34,720 nt of DNA, taken from the NCBI GenBank assembly GCA_017396365.1, contig JAFQMD010000036.1, positions 1 to 34,720 of the forward strand, given 5' to 3'. The stretch's first letter is position 1; every line of letters begins with the position of its first letter. A program made the position numbers and the translations under genes. Below the pieces are notes generated by a model that did no database searches, was not told where the DNA came from, and saw nothing but the letters and a program-made list of their open reading frames with translations. This DNA comes from Clostridia bacterium. GTDB lineage: Bacteria > Bacillota > Clostridia > Christensenellales > Borkfalkiaceae. Shown here piece by piece: positions 1 to 6,886 of the stretch.

Positions 1-75
1 GAATACATAGCAATTGTTGAAGATTGGTTAGACTTTTACAATACTAAAAGATTAAAAAACAGGAAGAAAACTTAA
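1..75 (+). CDS. IS3-type transposase (OrfB), C-terminal fragment
   Basis: Open frame from the window edge to TAA at 73-75, 24 residues. It contains IVEDWLDFYNTKR, which resembles the end of IS3-family OrfB integrases, where a helix ending in Y-N-x-x-R follows the catalytic core. Too short to place more precisely. The catalytic DDE residues lie outside the window. The frame stops about 50 bases before the IS end, as expected. Confidence 0.55.
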   Translation, partial: EYIAIVEDWLDFYNTKRLKNRKKT

Positions 76-99
76 TTCCTTCCTGTTTGGCCTTTTTTT
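57..99 (+). terminator. hairpin after the transposase gene
   Basis: A perfect 10-bp stem (57-66 with 79-88) spans the transposase stop codon. After a short GGCC spacer comes a run of seven T (93-99). The spacer makes it a less than ideal intrinsic terminator. It could end transposase transcripts before they enter ftsZ sequence. Confidence 0.45.
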
Positions 100-1133
100 A
101 TCTGTGCACTTTTTGGGGTGCAGTTCACGGTGTAAACCTTTTATTTATCGCCGCAGGTATGGGCGGTGGTACGGGTACGGGCGCAGCCCCAGTCATTGCA
201 AAAATTGCTCGTGAAAAGGGATGTATTACCGTTGCCGTGGTAACTAAGCCCTTTGAATTTGAGGGTAGGAAAAGGCAGCAAAACGCTTTAAAGGGCATTG
301 CAAATTTAAGAAAGCACGTTGATACTTTAGTCGTTATTCCAAACGATAAACTCTTAAGCGCGTTGCCACAAGACGTGTCAATGATAGGCGCGTTAAAATT
401 TGCCGACGAAACTCTCCGTCAAGGTATTTGCGGAATTGCCGACCTTATAGCAACCCCTGCGCTTATAAATCTTGACTTTGCCGACGTTAGAACGATTATT
501 AAAGACCAAGGCTTAGCGCACATGGGCGTTGGTAGAGCAAAGGGCGACAATAGGGTTTTAGAAGCCGCCAAAAAGGCGATAAGTAGTCCGCTCCTTGAAA
601 CCACGATTGAAGGGGCTAAAGGCGTTATTTTAAACATCACGGGCGGTGAAGATATGACGCTTATGCAAGTTACTGAAATCGCCAAAATTATAAGAGAAAC
701 CGTTGACGACGTTTCGGCGAATATTATTTTCGGCGCAAACGTAAGAGAAGATTTTGAAGAAGAAATTGAAATTACCGTAATTGCTACGGGTTTTGAAAAC
801 AGAGAGCGTATGCCAAGGGTAGAACAGCGATTTGAACAGCCCGTTTACGAAAGACCTACTTATGAAAGGCAAGTAGAAAAAGACGAGTCGAGACCATTTT
901 CGCCAACGAGCCAACCTAAAGTAGAAAACGACGAATTTAGCCAACCCAAAGTTGAAAACGGCTACGGAGCAAAAACCGAAGAAAGCCCCGTTAAACACGT
1001 TATTCCAACAGTAAATCCTGAGCATAACTACGGTGGAGAAAGGGAATATTTGCCGATTGACGACGAAAAAGTTGACGAAAAACCCGAGAAGAAAATGCCT
1101 GCGTTTATGCAGAGGCTCTTCAATAAAAAATAA
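87..1133 (+). CDS. ftsZ: Cell division protein FtsZ, 5'-truncated at an IS junction
   Basis: FtsZ is the tubulin-like GTPase that builds the division ring. The FtsZ match begins exactly at the IS boundary (codon 123-125) and runs to the stop. It contains the tubulin signature GGGTGTGAAP, the VVTKPFEFEGRKR segment, the LINLDFADV T7-loop region, the C-terminal domain, an acidic Pro/Glu linker and the conserved C-terminal tail PAFMQRLFNKK. About 95 N-terminal residues, including the first nucleotide-binding glycine loop, are missing. The nominal TTG start at 87 lies inside the IS and has no ribosome binding site. As it stands the product could not bind GTP properly. Since ftsZ is normally essential, this is either an insertion in part of the population, a second copy, or an assembly join at a repeat. 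Confidence 0.85.
   Translation: MAFFYLCTFWGAVHGVNLLFIAAGMGGGTGTGAAPVIAKIAREKGCITVAVVTKPFEFEGRKRQQNALKGIANLRKHVDTLVVIPNDKLLSALPQDVSMIGALKFADETLRQGICGIADLIATPALINLDFADVRTIIKDQGLAHMGVGRAKGDNRVLEAAKKAISSPLLETTIEGAKGVILNITGGEDMTLMQVTEIAKIIRETVDDVSANIIFGANVREDFEEEIEITVIATGFENRERMPRVEQRFEQPVYERPTYERQVEKDESRPFSPTSQPKVENDEFSQPKVENGYGAKTEESPVKHVIPTVNPEHNYGGEREYLPIDDEKVDEKPEKKMPAFMQRLFNKK
102..122 (-). repeat. right terminal inverted repeat (IRR) of the left IS
   Basis: Read inward it is TGCACCCCAAAAAGTGCACA plus one base. Compared with the IRL at 34587-34607 it matches at 16 of 21 positions, with differences in the A/T centre. It fixes the IS boundary at 122/123. Confidence 0.7.
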
Positions 1134-1137
1134 AAGT

Positions 1138-1170
1138 TAAGTCCTATTCAGAGAATAGGACTTATTTTTT
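1138..1170. terminator. terminator shared by ftsZ and the DUF4363 gene
   Basis: A 12-bp perfect stem (1138-1149 with 1153-1164) with an AGA loop is followed by TTTTTT on the + strand. Upstream A-rich sequence gives a weaker T tract on the minus strand. It sits between two convergent genes, so it probably works in both directions. Confidence 0.85.
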
Positions 1171-1175
1171 CGTTA

Positions 1176-1553
1176 TTACAATATGTTTTCAAATTTAATC
1201 AGATAGTTTTTTGGTATTTGTTCGGTTAAATTTATAGCGACTTCGATTTTTGAAATGGCTTCTTTAAAGTTTTGCGCTCTAACGTATGCAACCGTTTCAA
1301 AAACCCATAGGTCAAGTTCTTTTACGTCGTTGTGAGAAATGAATAAATGCAGAAGTTTTTTCTTGCTTAGCCATGCGGTTTTTATAGCGTTTGCGTCGTC
1401 AACCGTAGCGTTTTCACTCTGTATTTTTTCGTACGCTAAAGTAAAGTCGTCTTTTAAGCAGTCGAAAGTCTTTTTTAGATAGATTTGTTCGCCGACGCCT
1501 GCTAAAACTAAAATAAAAACTGCGATAACGATAGAATATATTGATTTTACCAT
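1176..1553 (-). CDS. DUF4363 family protein
   Basis: A 125-residue protein with one N-terminal membrane helix (residues ~5-23) and an extracytoplasmic helical domain. Size, topology and place directly after a DUF421/YetF gene fit the DUF4363 family, which often sits beside DUF421 in Clostridia; its function is unknown. ATG overlaps the upstream stop codon (ATGGTAA, 7 bases). An AAAGGGG Shine-Dalgarno inside the preceding gene indicates translational coupling. Confidence 0.7.
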   Translation of the reverse strand: MVKSIYSIVIAVFILVLAGVGEQIYLKKTFDCLKDDFTLAYEKIQSENATVDDANAIKTAWLSKKKLLHLFISHNDVKELDLWVFETVAYVRAQNFKEAISKIEVAINLTEQIPKNYLIKFENIL

Positions 1554-2236
1554 TTTATCCCCTTTGGCAAGGTTATATTAAAGGTTTGATACTTGCCTTT
1601 TTGAGTTTGAAAATAAATTTTTCCGTTTCCGTCAATCGTCATAACTCCCACTCTTTTTATACTTTTTGCGCCGTGTTCGTTTGCGAGTTTTATTACTTCC
1701 GATTCTGAGAGTCCGCTTATTTCAAGATTTTTCTTGATAAATTTTCCGTCGCTTATAATAAGGATAGGTAGGGCGGTTTTCTTTTTATCGTAGTCGATTT
1801 TTTCCTTTGTGGAAAGTTTGCCGTTAGACTCGAATATTGCGTAGTCCAAATCGTCTAACGAATAAAACCCTGCCGAACGCATTGACTCTATAAGATCTTC
1901 TACGTCCATATTGTTTTGTCTAAGTTCGTAAAAATCAACGCCGTTTTTATTTAGAACTAAAGACGGTTTTCCGCTTAAAATTTTCTTTGCCGTTTGGCTT
2001 GTCTGTTGGATAATTGATATAAGTTGGTGTAGTATAAAAACCGCGACTATTGCAACTACGCCGTAAAGAAGTGGAATTGAAACGTCTGTCATAGGAATAC
2101 ACGCAAGTTCGGAAATGAGTAGCGTGATAACGAGTTCAAAAGGTTGCATTTCGCCAATTTGCCGTTTGCCCATTATTCTCATAACTATAAGTAGGGTTAA
2201 AAAAACTACGATTGACCTTACGAAAATTATAATCAT
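1547..2236 (-). CDS. DUF421 / YetF-family membrane protein
   Basis: About 229 residues: three N-terminal membrane helices, then a soluble domain. The family pattern is clear (MRIMGKRQIGEMQPFELVIT, then ISELACIPMTD and GKPSLVLNKNG). YetF/YcaP proteins are found across Firmicutes, and spore-germination roles are reported for relatives; the molecular role is uncertain. I place the start at the ATG at 2236, where family homology begins. An upstream in-frame TTG at 2284 overlaps the folT -35 box and is unlikely. No Shine-Dalgarno precedes 2236. An extended -10-like TGG-CATAAT ends six bases upstream, so the mRNA may be leaderless. Confidence 0.8.
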   Translation of the reverse strand: MIIIFVRSIVVFLTLLIVMRIMGKRQIGEMQPFELVITLLISELACIPMTDVSIPLLYGVVAIVAVFILHQLISIIQQTSQTAKKILSGKPSLVLNKNGVDFYELRQNNMDVEDLIESMRSAGFYSLDDLDYAIFESNGKLSTKEKIDYDKKKTALPILIISDGKFIKKNLEISGLSESEVIKLANEHGAKSIKRVGVMTIDGNGKIYFQTQKGKYQTFNITLPKGIKW

Positions 2237-2242
2237 AAGATT

Positions 2243-2251
2243 ATTATGCCA
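2243..2251 (-). promoter_or_regulatory. candidate extended -10 for the DUF421 gene
   Basis: On the minus strand TGG-CATAAT is followed by six bases and then the ATG at 2236. Transcription starting at the usual distance would begin at or near the A of the start codon. No good -35 is seen. Confidence 0.35.
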
Positions 2252-2277
2252 AAATATAAAATTGTTATGTAACTTAC

Positions 2278-2306
2278 TTGACAAAAAACTTTCAAAGTTA
2301 TATTAT
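2278..2306 (+). promoter_or_regulatory. SigA-type promoter of folT
   Basis: TTGACA at 2278-2283, a 17-base spacer, and TATTAT at 2301-2306. This places the transcript start about ten bases before the riboswitch aptamer, which supports both calls. Confidence 0.8.
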
Positions 2307-2315
2307 GTAGAAAAA

Positions 2316-2408
2316 GCAGAGTAGTACAAAAAGCGTTAAGTGCCACGTAACGGGATGTTGAACGTGGACGAAAAGGTTTTCCTTGCGACTTTTTGACGCA
2401 TCCAATGC
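2316..2408 (+). ncRNA. THF (tetrahydrofolate) riboswitch aptamer
   Basis: Conserved THF-aptamer blocks appear in order: AGAGTAG, GCGTTAAGTGCC, GGGATGTTG, GGACGAAAAGG, then GCGACTTTTTGACGCATCC. CCACGT/ACGTGG forms the internal stem, and CAAAAAG pairs with CTTTTTG to close a long-range helix. THF riboswitches are known from Clostridia and Lactobacillales upstream of folate transport and synthesis genes, which fits folT immediately downstream. Recognised by sequence memory; a covariance-model search was not run. Confidence 0.88.
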
Positions 2409-2432
2409 AAAAATTTTAGTTTGTTTTGGTCG

Positions 2433-2457
2433 CTCTACTTTTAAGTGGAGTTTTTTT
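2433..2457 (+). terminator. riboswitch expression platform: terminator that also hides the folT RBS
   Basis: CTCTACT pairs with AGTGGAG (one G-U) around a TTTA loop, followed at once by seven T and then the folT ATG at 2458. The right arm is also the only Shine-Dalgarno (GTGGAG). The same hairpin could therefore stop transcription or block translation when folate is bound. Confidence 0.75.
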
Positions 2458-3087
2458 ATGTCTGAAAATTTTAAAAAGTTGTTTTTTTCGCCGTTCGTGT
2501 TAAAAGCGACGAGAGCAAGAAAAATTGCCTACGTTGCAATGATGGTAGCGTTGTCTATAGTTAGCAATATGTTCTTCGAGTTTAAACTCGGCGCAGTTCA
2601 GTATTCGTTTACAACGCTAATTTCCGCGCTTATAGGTATTTTAATAGGTCCTATCGCTGGATTTACCGCTTGTTTTATCGGTGATGGCGTTGGTTTTATT
2701 GCTAATCCTTTCGGTAGTTATTCCCCTTGGATAGGCATTGCAACTGGGCTTATTGCATTTGCTACGGGCGCGATAGTTCATCTTGTAAAAAACGATAAGG
2801 CTTATACGGTTTACGTAAAACTTGCTATAATTTCAGTGATTACTTTTTTTATTTGTTCGGTAGGAATAAACGGCACGTTTTTATGGCTCGTTTGGTACAA
2901 TAAAATGACCTATTTCGAATTTTTAATTTATAGATATATCGGTTTAGGTCAACTTTTCGTAAGCATAATCAACTACGCTATTTTGTTTGCGTTTATTCCC
3001 GTTTTTAAAAGGCTTTCTTTTTTTAAAGACCTTCAACTCGGGCCTTGTTTCAAAAAAGAAGTCGATAAGCCCGAAAACGTAGGATAA
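2458..3087 (+). CDS. folT: Folate ECF transporter S component FolT
   Basis: A 209-residue integral membrane protein with about six helices. The N-terminal segment ARKIAYVAMMVALSIV and the following KLGAVQYSF and FIGDGVGF patterns fit the folate-family substrate-binding subunit of ECF transporters, which works with a shared EcfA/A'/T module (not in this window). The start is taken at the ATG right after the riboswitch terminator. The longer frame to 2383 would read through the aptamer and is rejected. The THF riboswitch independently supports folate as ligand. The last 144 bases overlap the 3' end of the convergent flippase gene. Confidence 0.85.
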   Translation: MSENFKKLFFSPFVLKATRARKIAYVAMMVALSIVSNMFFEFKLGAVQYSFTTLISALIGILIGPIAGFTACFIGDGVGFIANPFGSYSPWIGIATGLIAFATGAIVHLVKNDKAYTVYVKLAIISVITFFICSVGINGTFLWLVWYNKMTYFEFLIYRYIGLGQLFVSIINYAILFAFIPVFKRLSFFKDLQLGPCFKKEVDKPENVG

Positions 3088-4524
3088 GGTTAGTGAAAAT
3101 AAAGCAATTAGCAAAGAACAAACGACTGCCGTTATCCATACGGGGCAAAATCTTGCAAAAATACCTTTAAGGAAATATCCAAAAAGGGCTGACGGAATAA
3201 CCGTGAAAGCCGAAAATGCCAAATGCCGTTTGTAAGTAGGTTTTTTAGGACAAGTTTTAGCAAGAACTGTTAAATTAAAAATTGCGGTTAAAAGGTAGTT
3301 TATAATCATGCCGACGGTAAGCGCGTTTACGCCTAAAAATTTCGGTAAAAAATAAATACATAAAATCATAGCGGACGCTCCTATAAAAAAGGATAAGAGC
3401 GTCTGCTTTTCTTTGTTTAAGGAATTTAGCATACTCGTAGTAATAATCGACACGCTTAACGGAAGCATTGTAATCGCGCCTAATACGACGTAGTTTCCTA
3501 CGCTACCATCAGAATATAAAAATTCGCTTATTTCGTTTCCGACAGATAAAAAGACGGGGATTATAAGACAGGATATAAAACAAGAAAATTTTATTGCTTT
3601 TTCCACGTTAGATTTTAGTTTGTTGTAATTTTTTGAGTAGAAATTAGACGATAGTTCAGGCACTAAAACGAGAGCCAGCGAGCCTATTAGAGTTGACGGC
3701 ATAAAAATTAAAGGAAACGCCATGCCGAATACTTTTCCAAATTCGGTAACTGCGTCGGAAGAAGATAGTCCAAAAGATACGAGTCTTGCAGGTAAAATTA
3801 CGGCGATTAGAGTATTTATAAGAGAAGTTGACGTTTTAGTCGCCGTAATAGGCGCGGAAGATTTTATGAGCGGGAGAAATTGTCTTTTTGGAGATTTGAG
3901 TTTTCCGCCTTTTATGAAAAAGTATATAAGCGCAACCGTAAAAGAAAAAAGATATGAAATTAAAACGGCGTATCCTGCCATATGAACGCCTTTAGTTATA
4001 TCCGTTGTGAGATTGACTAAAATAATTCCCGCTACGAGCATTACGCTCTCTTCTAAAAATTCTATCACGCTATACGCTAAAAAACGGTTGTTTCCCCAAA
4101 ACGAGCCACGTAGAACAGCGTAAACCGACGTGAAAATAAGCCCCGGTATCATTATCGCCAAAACGGGTAAACATCTTTGGTCAGAAAAAAGAAAGTTTAA
4201 AAACCCGCTTTTTGAAAATATTAAAAGTATTAAGGGAACGCTTATGGTTATGGCGAGCAAAATCCCTGCGGTTATCGTAGAATCTACTTTTTGATTTTGG
4301 TTTTTAGACTTGTATTTAATCATCATTCTCGAAACCGTAATAGGTATTCCCGACGAAGTTACGGTCATAAAAAGTCCTAAAACGGAAAGAGAAATTTGAT
4401 ATATACCAAGCCCTTCCGCACCGAGAGTTCGAGAGAGGAAAATTCTATATAAAAAGCCTAAAAATCTTTCAGCGCAAGAAAAAATCGTTACGGTTAGAGC
4501 AGTTTGAAAAACGTTTTTTGCTAT
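2944..4524 (-). CDS. SpoVB/MurJ-like polysaccharide or lipid II flippase
   Basis: About 526 residues and ~14 membrane helices of the MOP/MVF superfamily. The N-terminal GFLYRIFLSRTLGAEGLGIY and the later GIPITVSRM resemble SpoVB and related exporters of oligosaccharide-lipid precursors in Firmicutes. The role is probably flipping a cell-wall or spore-cortex precursor. Start is unclear: a perfect GAGGTGAT Shine-Dalgarno (4535-4528) is followed by ATC ATA GCA with no ATG/GTG/TTG at normal spacing. The ATA at 4524 is best placed. The only canonical start nearby, TTG at 4539, lies upstream of that Shine-Dalgarno and has none of its own. The basic C-terminal tail overlaps folT by 144 bp. Confidence 0.8.
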   Translation of the reverse strand: MAKNVFQTALTVTIFSCAERFLGFLYRIFLSRTLGAEGLGIYQISLSVLGLFMTVTSSGIPITVSRMMIKYKSKNQNQKVDSTITAGILLAITISVPLILLIFSKSGFLNFLFSDQRCLPVLAIMIPGLIFTSVYAVLRGSFWGNNRFLAYSVIEFLEESVMLVAGIILVNLTTDITKGVHMAGYAVLISYLFSFTVALIYFFIKGGKLKSPKRQFLPLIKSSAPITATKTSTSLINTLIAVILPARLVSFGLSSSDAVTEFGKVFGMAFPLIFMPSTLIGSLALVLVPELSSNFYSKNYNKLKSNVEKAIKFSCFISCLIIPVFLSVGNEISEFLYSDGSVGNYVVLGAITMLPLSVSIITTSMLNSLNKEKQTLLSFFIGASAMILCIYFLPKFLGVNALTVGMIINYLLTAIFNLTVLAKTCPKKPTYKRHLAFSAFTVIPSALFGYFLKGIFARFCPVWITAVVCSLLIALFSLTLSYVFGLIDFFFETRPELKVFKKRKPFKNGNKRKQNSVVDYAYEKLT

Positions 4525-4577
4525 GATATCACCTCGCAATCGTTATATTAAAATTTTATTAAGCATATAAATAAACT

Positions 4578-4898
4578 ATGATAGATAAAGTTAAATTAAA
4601 GAGTTTATGCGACGTAAAAACTTGCTTTGTCCATAAAGTTGAAAAAGGTGAAACCGTGTTTTCGTTAGCAAGAAGATTTCATACTACGGTTGAAGTTATA
4701 GTTAAGGTTAACGGCTTGATAGAAGACGTAAGACAAGGGCAGTTCGTCTTAATTGAAAAAATTGACGGAAAAGAGTATTTTGTAAAGCCTAAAGACACAA
4801 TTTTTAAAATTGCCGATAACGACAATGAAAAGTCAACCCGTATTTTAGCAAAAAACAGAGTTGATTTTTTATACGTTGGGCAAAAGTTATATATATGA
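4578..4898 (+). CDS. Small protein with two LysM domains
   Basis: 106 residues, nearly all made of two LysM modules: residues ~17-59 (VEKGETVFSLARRFHTT...VNGL...GQFVLI) and ~66-106 (VKPKDTIFKIA...VGQKLYI). LysM binds GlcNAc-containing glycans such as peptidoglycan or cortex. There is no signal peptide or membrane helix, so it may act inside the mother cell, as for some spore-coat LysM proteins, or leave by another route. It is divergent from the flippase. No Shine-Dalgarno is visible, and TATAAA ends six bases before the ATG. A weak AT hairpin overlaps the stop codon. Confidence 0.75.
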   Translation: MIDKVKLKSLCDVKTCFVHKVEKGETVFSLARRFHTTVEVIVKVNGLIEDVRQGQFVLIEKIDGKEYFVKPKDTIFKIADNDNEKSTRILAKNRVDFLYVGQKLYI

Positions 4899-4944
4899 TA
4901 TATAAAAAATTTTTTTAAAAGGTATAAGAAAAATTTATAACCCC

Positions 4945-4973
4945 TTGACACGAGTCTTTCTTTGTAGTAAAAT
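4945..4973 (+). promoter_or_regulatory. SigA-type promoter of the triple-repeat lipoprotein
   Basis: TTGACA (4945-4950), 17-base spacer, TAAAAT (4968-4973). It is followed by a short leader with an AGGGGAAAGG ribosome binding site before the ATG at 5002. Confidence 0.85.
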
Positions 4974-5001
4974 ATAGAGGAATAAAATATAGGGGAAAGG
5001 T

Positions 5002-6069
5002 ATGAAAAAACTTTTAAACTTTTTACTCGTTGTAATTATAGCTTTAACTTTCGTCGCTTGTGACTATATTACCGACGGCGATTCTGATTCTACTTCGCAA
5101 TCTCAAAGCGAAGATTTAAAACAATATTCTATTTCAATCGTGTATAGAGAAAGCGCTTTGGGAGTTGAAAAGTCTGAGTCCGGCTCGTTTTCTTTAAAGG
5201 TCGGTCAAAAAAAGGATTATGAAATTCCAGAAATTGCTGACGACGGAACTGAAAACGCTTTAATATGTTGGGTAGTAAACGGTGTTGAAGCCGAAGAAAG
5301 CGTTGGTATTTCTACTATCTCAGTTGAGAGAACGAAGAGTGGCGCAACGGTTACGGTTGGTTCTACGACTATCGAATTGTCACAAAACGACACTTTGATT
5401 TCGCTTACTACCAAATATCCTGTCGTTGACGTTTACGACCTTTCTTTTGCGTATAAAACTAATGCAAGCGCAGAGTTATCTACTCAAAGTTCAACCGTTC
5501 AACTCGGTATCGGTCAAATGAGCACGATAACGCTCCCTGTAATTGATTTAGAAAACAACGATACTTTTGAAGGTTGGGTAGTTAACGGTCAACTTGCTGA
5601 AAATAGTAAAAATGCTACGACGGCTACTATTTCTCGTTCTGAAAGTGGATTAAAAGTCGTTATAGGCGATTCAACTTTAGATTTTGATGCAAGCGTTTTC
5701 AGATTTGAATTTGCAACTAAGTACGGTCAAGCAGTCGTTACTCCGCCGGAATCTCCGATTACTTATAAGATTACTATTAAGTACAAAGAGAATGAATTTG
5801 GCGATAATAAAACCGACGAAAGAACGGTTTCTCTTGAAATCGGTCAGTCGAGAAAAATTAGTTTACCTACGAGTATAACCGAAGAAGTAAGGTGTTGGAA
5901 AGTTAACGGCAGAGAAGCAAGTTCGAGCGCTAAAGCTGTTGAATTTACGATAGAACGCACTCAAGACGGAGTTAAGATTGTATTAGGTGGTAGTACGTTT
6001 GAATTTGATAACAATACGGCGATTGAAATAAAGAACGAATTAGTTCAAAACTGGACGGATAACTATTAA
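5002..6069 (+). CDS. Lipoprotein with three homologous ~100-residue repeats, function unknown
   Basis: 355 residues. A lipoprotein signal peptide ends in LTFVAC (Cys20), followed by a Ser/Asp/Gln-rich linker. Three diverged copies of one module follow, at about residues 42-135, 148-238 and 251-343. Each has a Y-x-I/L-x-x-x-Y strand, an 'L-x-I/V-G-Q' turn, a central W-x-V-N-G, then (E/S)R-(T/S)-x-(S/D)-G-x-x-V-x-(V/I)-G-x-(S/T)-T-(I/L/F). This looks like a beta-rich extracellular module built by internal duplication. I recognise no family. It has its own strong promoter and terminator, so it is a single-gene unit. Confidence 0.75.
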   Translation: MKKLLNFLLVVIIALTFVACDYITDGDSDSTSQSQSEDLKQYSISIVYRESALGVEKSESGSFSLKVGQKKDYEIPEIADDGTENALICWVVNGVEAEESVGISTISVERTKSGATVTVGSTTIELSQNDTLISLTTKYPVVDVYDLSFAYKTNASAELSTQSSTVQLGIGQMSTITLPVIDLENNDTFEGWVVNGQLAENSKNATTATISRSESGLKVVIGDSTLDFDASVFRFEFATKYGQAVVTPPESPITYKITIKYKENEFGDNKTDERTVSLEIGQSRKISLPTSITEEVRCWKVNGREASSSAKAVEFTIERTQDGVKIVLGGSTFEFDNNTAIEIKNELVQNWTDNY

Positions 6070-6083
6070 GATAAAAGTTAAAT

Positions 6084-6118
6084 AAACGGCGTAGCGAGTT
6101 TATCGCTACGCCGTTTTT
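6084..6118. terminator. terminator shared by the lipoprotein gene and dapB
   Basis: An 11-bp GC-rich perfect stem (6087-6097 with 6103-6113), loop GTTTA, flanked by AAA on the left and TTTTT on the right. It lies between convergent genes and can act in both directions. Confidence 0.9.
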
Positions 6119-6128
6119 ATACGGTAGT

Positions 6129-6875
6129 TTAAGTAGATAACAAGTCGTCCATGTTGTATAAGCCAACCTTATTTTTATATATAAACTCTGCGGCTCTTAT
6201 CGCCCCAAAAGCAAATAATTGCTTTGAATTTGCAGTATGGGTAAGGGTTATCGTTTCGTTTTCTCCAAAGAAAAAGACTGAGTGTTCGCCAACGACAGTT
6301 CCTCCCCTTAAAGAGTGGATACCTATTTCAGACTCTTTTCTCTTGCCGTTTCCGTGCCTGCCGCAAATTGGCGTCGTCTTGTTTTTTAGAGTTTCGTTTA
6401 TTGCGCTGTAAATCATTTTCGCCGTTCCCGACGGGGAATCTTTTTTATATTTATGATGCTTGTCTAATATTTCAATATCAAAGCCGTTTAATGCGCTTGC
6501 CAAAATTTTACTGAGTTTTAAAATAAGATTTATGCCGAGAGAAGTGTTCGCAGATTTAAATATGGGTATTGATTTAGACGCTTTAATTATTTGATTTTCT
6601 TGTTCTTGGCTATATCCCGTCGTTCCTATAACCAAAGGCGTTTTATTCGTTTTGGCGTAATCTAATAAGTCGTTTAACAGTTGTGGCGAAGAAAAGTCGA
6701 TAATAACGTCAGAGTGTTCTTTAACTTCATAAAAAGACGAATATACGGGGCAGTCAACCGCGCCCGATATATTTTTATCAATCCCACTTACGACTTGATG
6801 AGAATTTTTTACAGCCGAATCATACACGAAAGAACCTATTTTTCCGTTTATTCCACTTATAATGATTTTTAACAT
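6129..6875 (-). CDS. dapB: 4-hydroxy-tetrahydrodipicolinate reductase DapB
   Basis: 248 residues. Reduces the DapA product to tetrahydrodipicolinate with NAD(P)H, second step of the lysine/diaminopimelate branch. Visible: nucleotide-binding loop GINGKIG (8-14), DFSSP (60-64), GTTGYS (84-89), catalytic HH pair (140-141) with K144, and DSPSGTA (146-152). Length is normal. Good AAGGAGA ribosome binding site. It follows dapA by 11 bases in the same operon. In a spore former the pathway also feeds dipicolinate. Confidence 0.95.
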   Translation of the reverse strand: MLKIIISGINGKIGSFVYDSAVKNSHQVVSGIDKNISGAVDCPVYSSFYEVKEHSDVIIDFSSPQLLNDLLDYAKTNKTPLVIGTTGYSQEQENQIIKASKSIPIFKSANTSLGINLILKLSKILASALNGFDIEILDKHHKYKKDSPSGTAKMIYSAINETLKNKTTPICGRHGNGKRKESEIGIHSLRGGTVVGEHSVFFFGENETITLTHTANSKQLFAFGAIRAAEFIYKNKVGLYNMDDLLST

Positions 6876-6886
6876 GTTTTCTCCTT

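Larger units (their letters stand above)
1..122 (+). mobile_element. IS3-family insertion sequence, 3' end (partial)
   Basis: The last part of an IS whose body lies off the left edge. It has the final 24 codons of an open frame (1-75), a small hairpin, and a terminal inverted repeat ending in CA at 122. The terminal repeat matches the IS start at 34587 at 16 of 21 positions when reverse-complemented, so both belong to the same IS type. TG...CA ends and a downstream orfB-like tail rich in Tyr, Asn and Lys fit the IS3 family. The family call is inference because the DDE domain is not in the window. Confidence 0.75.

Noticed and set aside
630..1025. 131-residue minus-strand open frame
   Set aside because: Antisense shadow of ftsZ; Phe/Tyr/Asn-rich composition typical of a mirrored Glu/Lys-rich linker.
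2383..2457. Longer N-terminus for FolT starting upstream at 2383
   Set aside because: It would translate the riboswitch aptamer and terminator; the ATG at 2458 fits homology and RBS.
5161..6060. DNA repeats or a CRISPR-like array in the lipoprotein gene
   Set aside because: The three modules are diverged at DNA level and in coding frame; there are no short identical repeats with spacers. None were seen elsewhere in the window.
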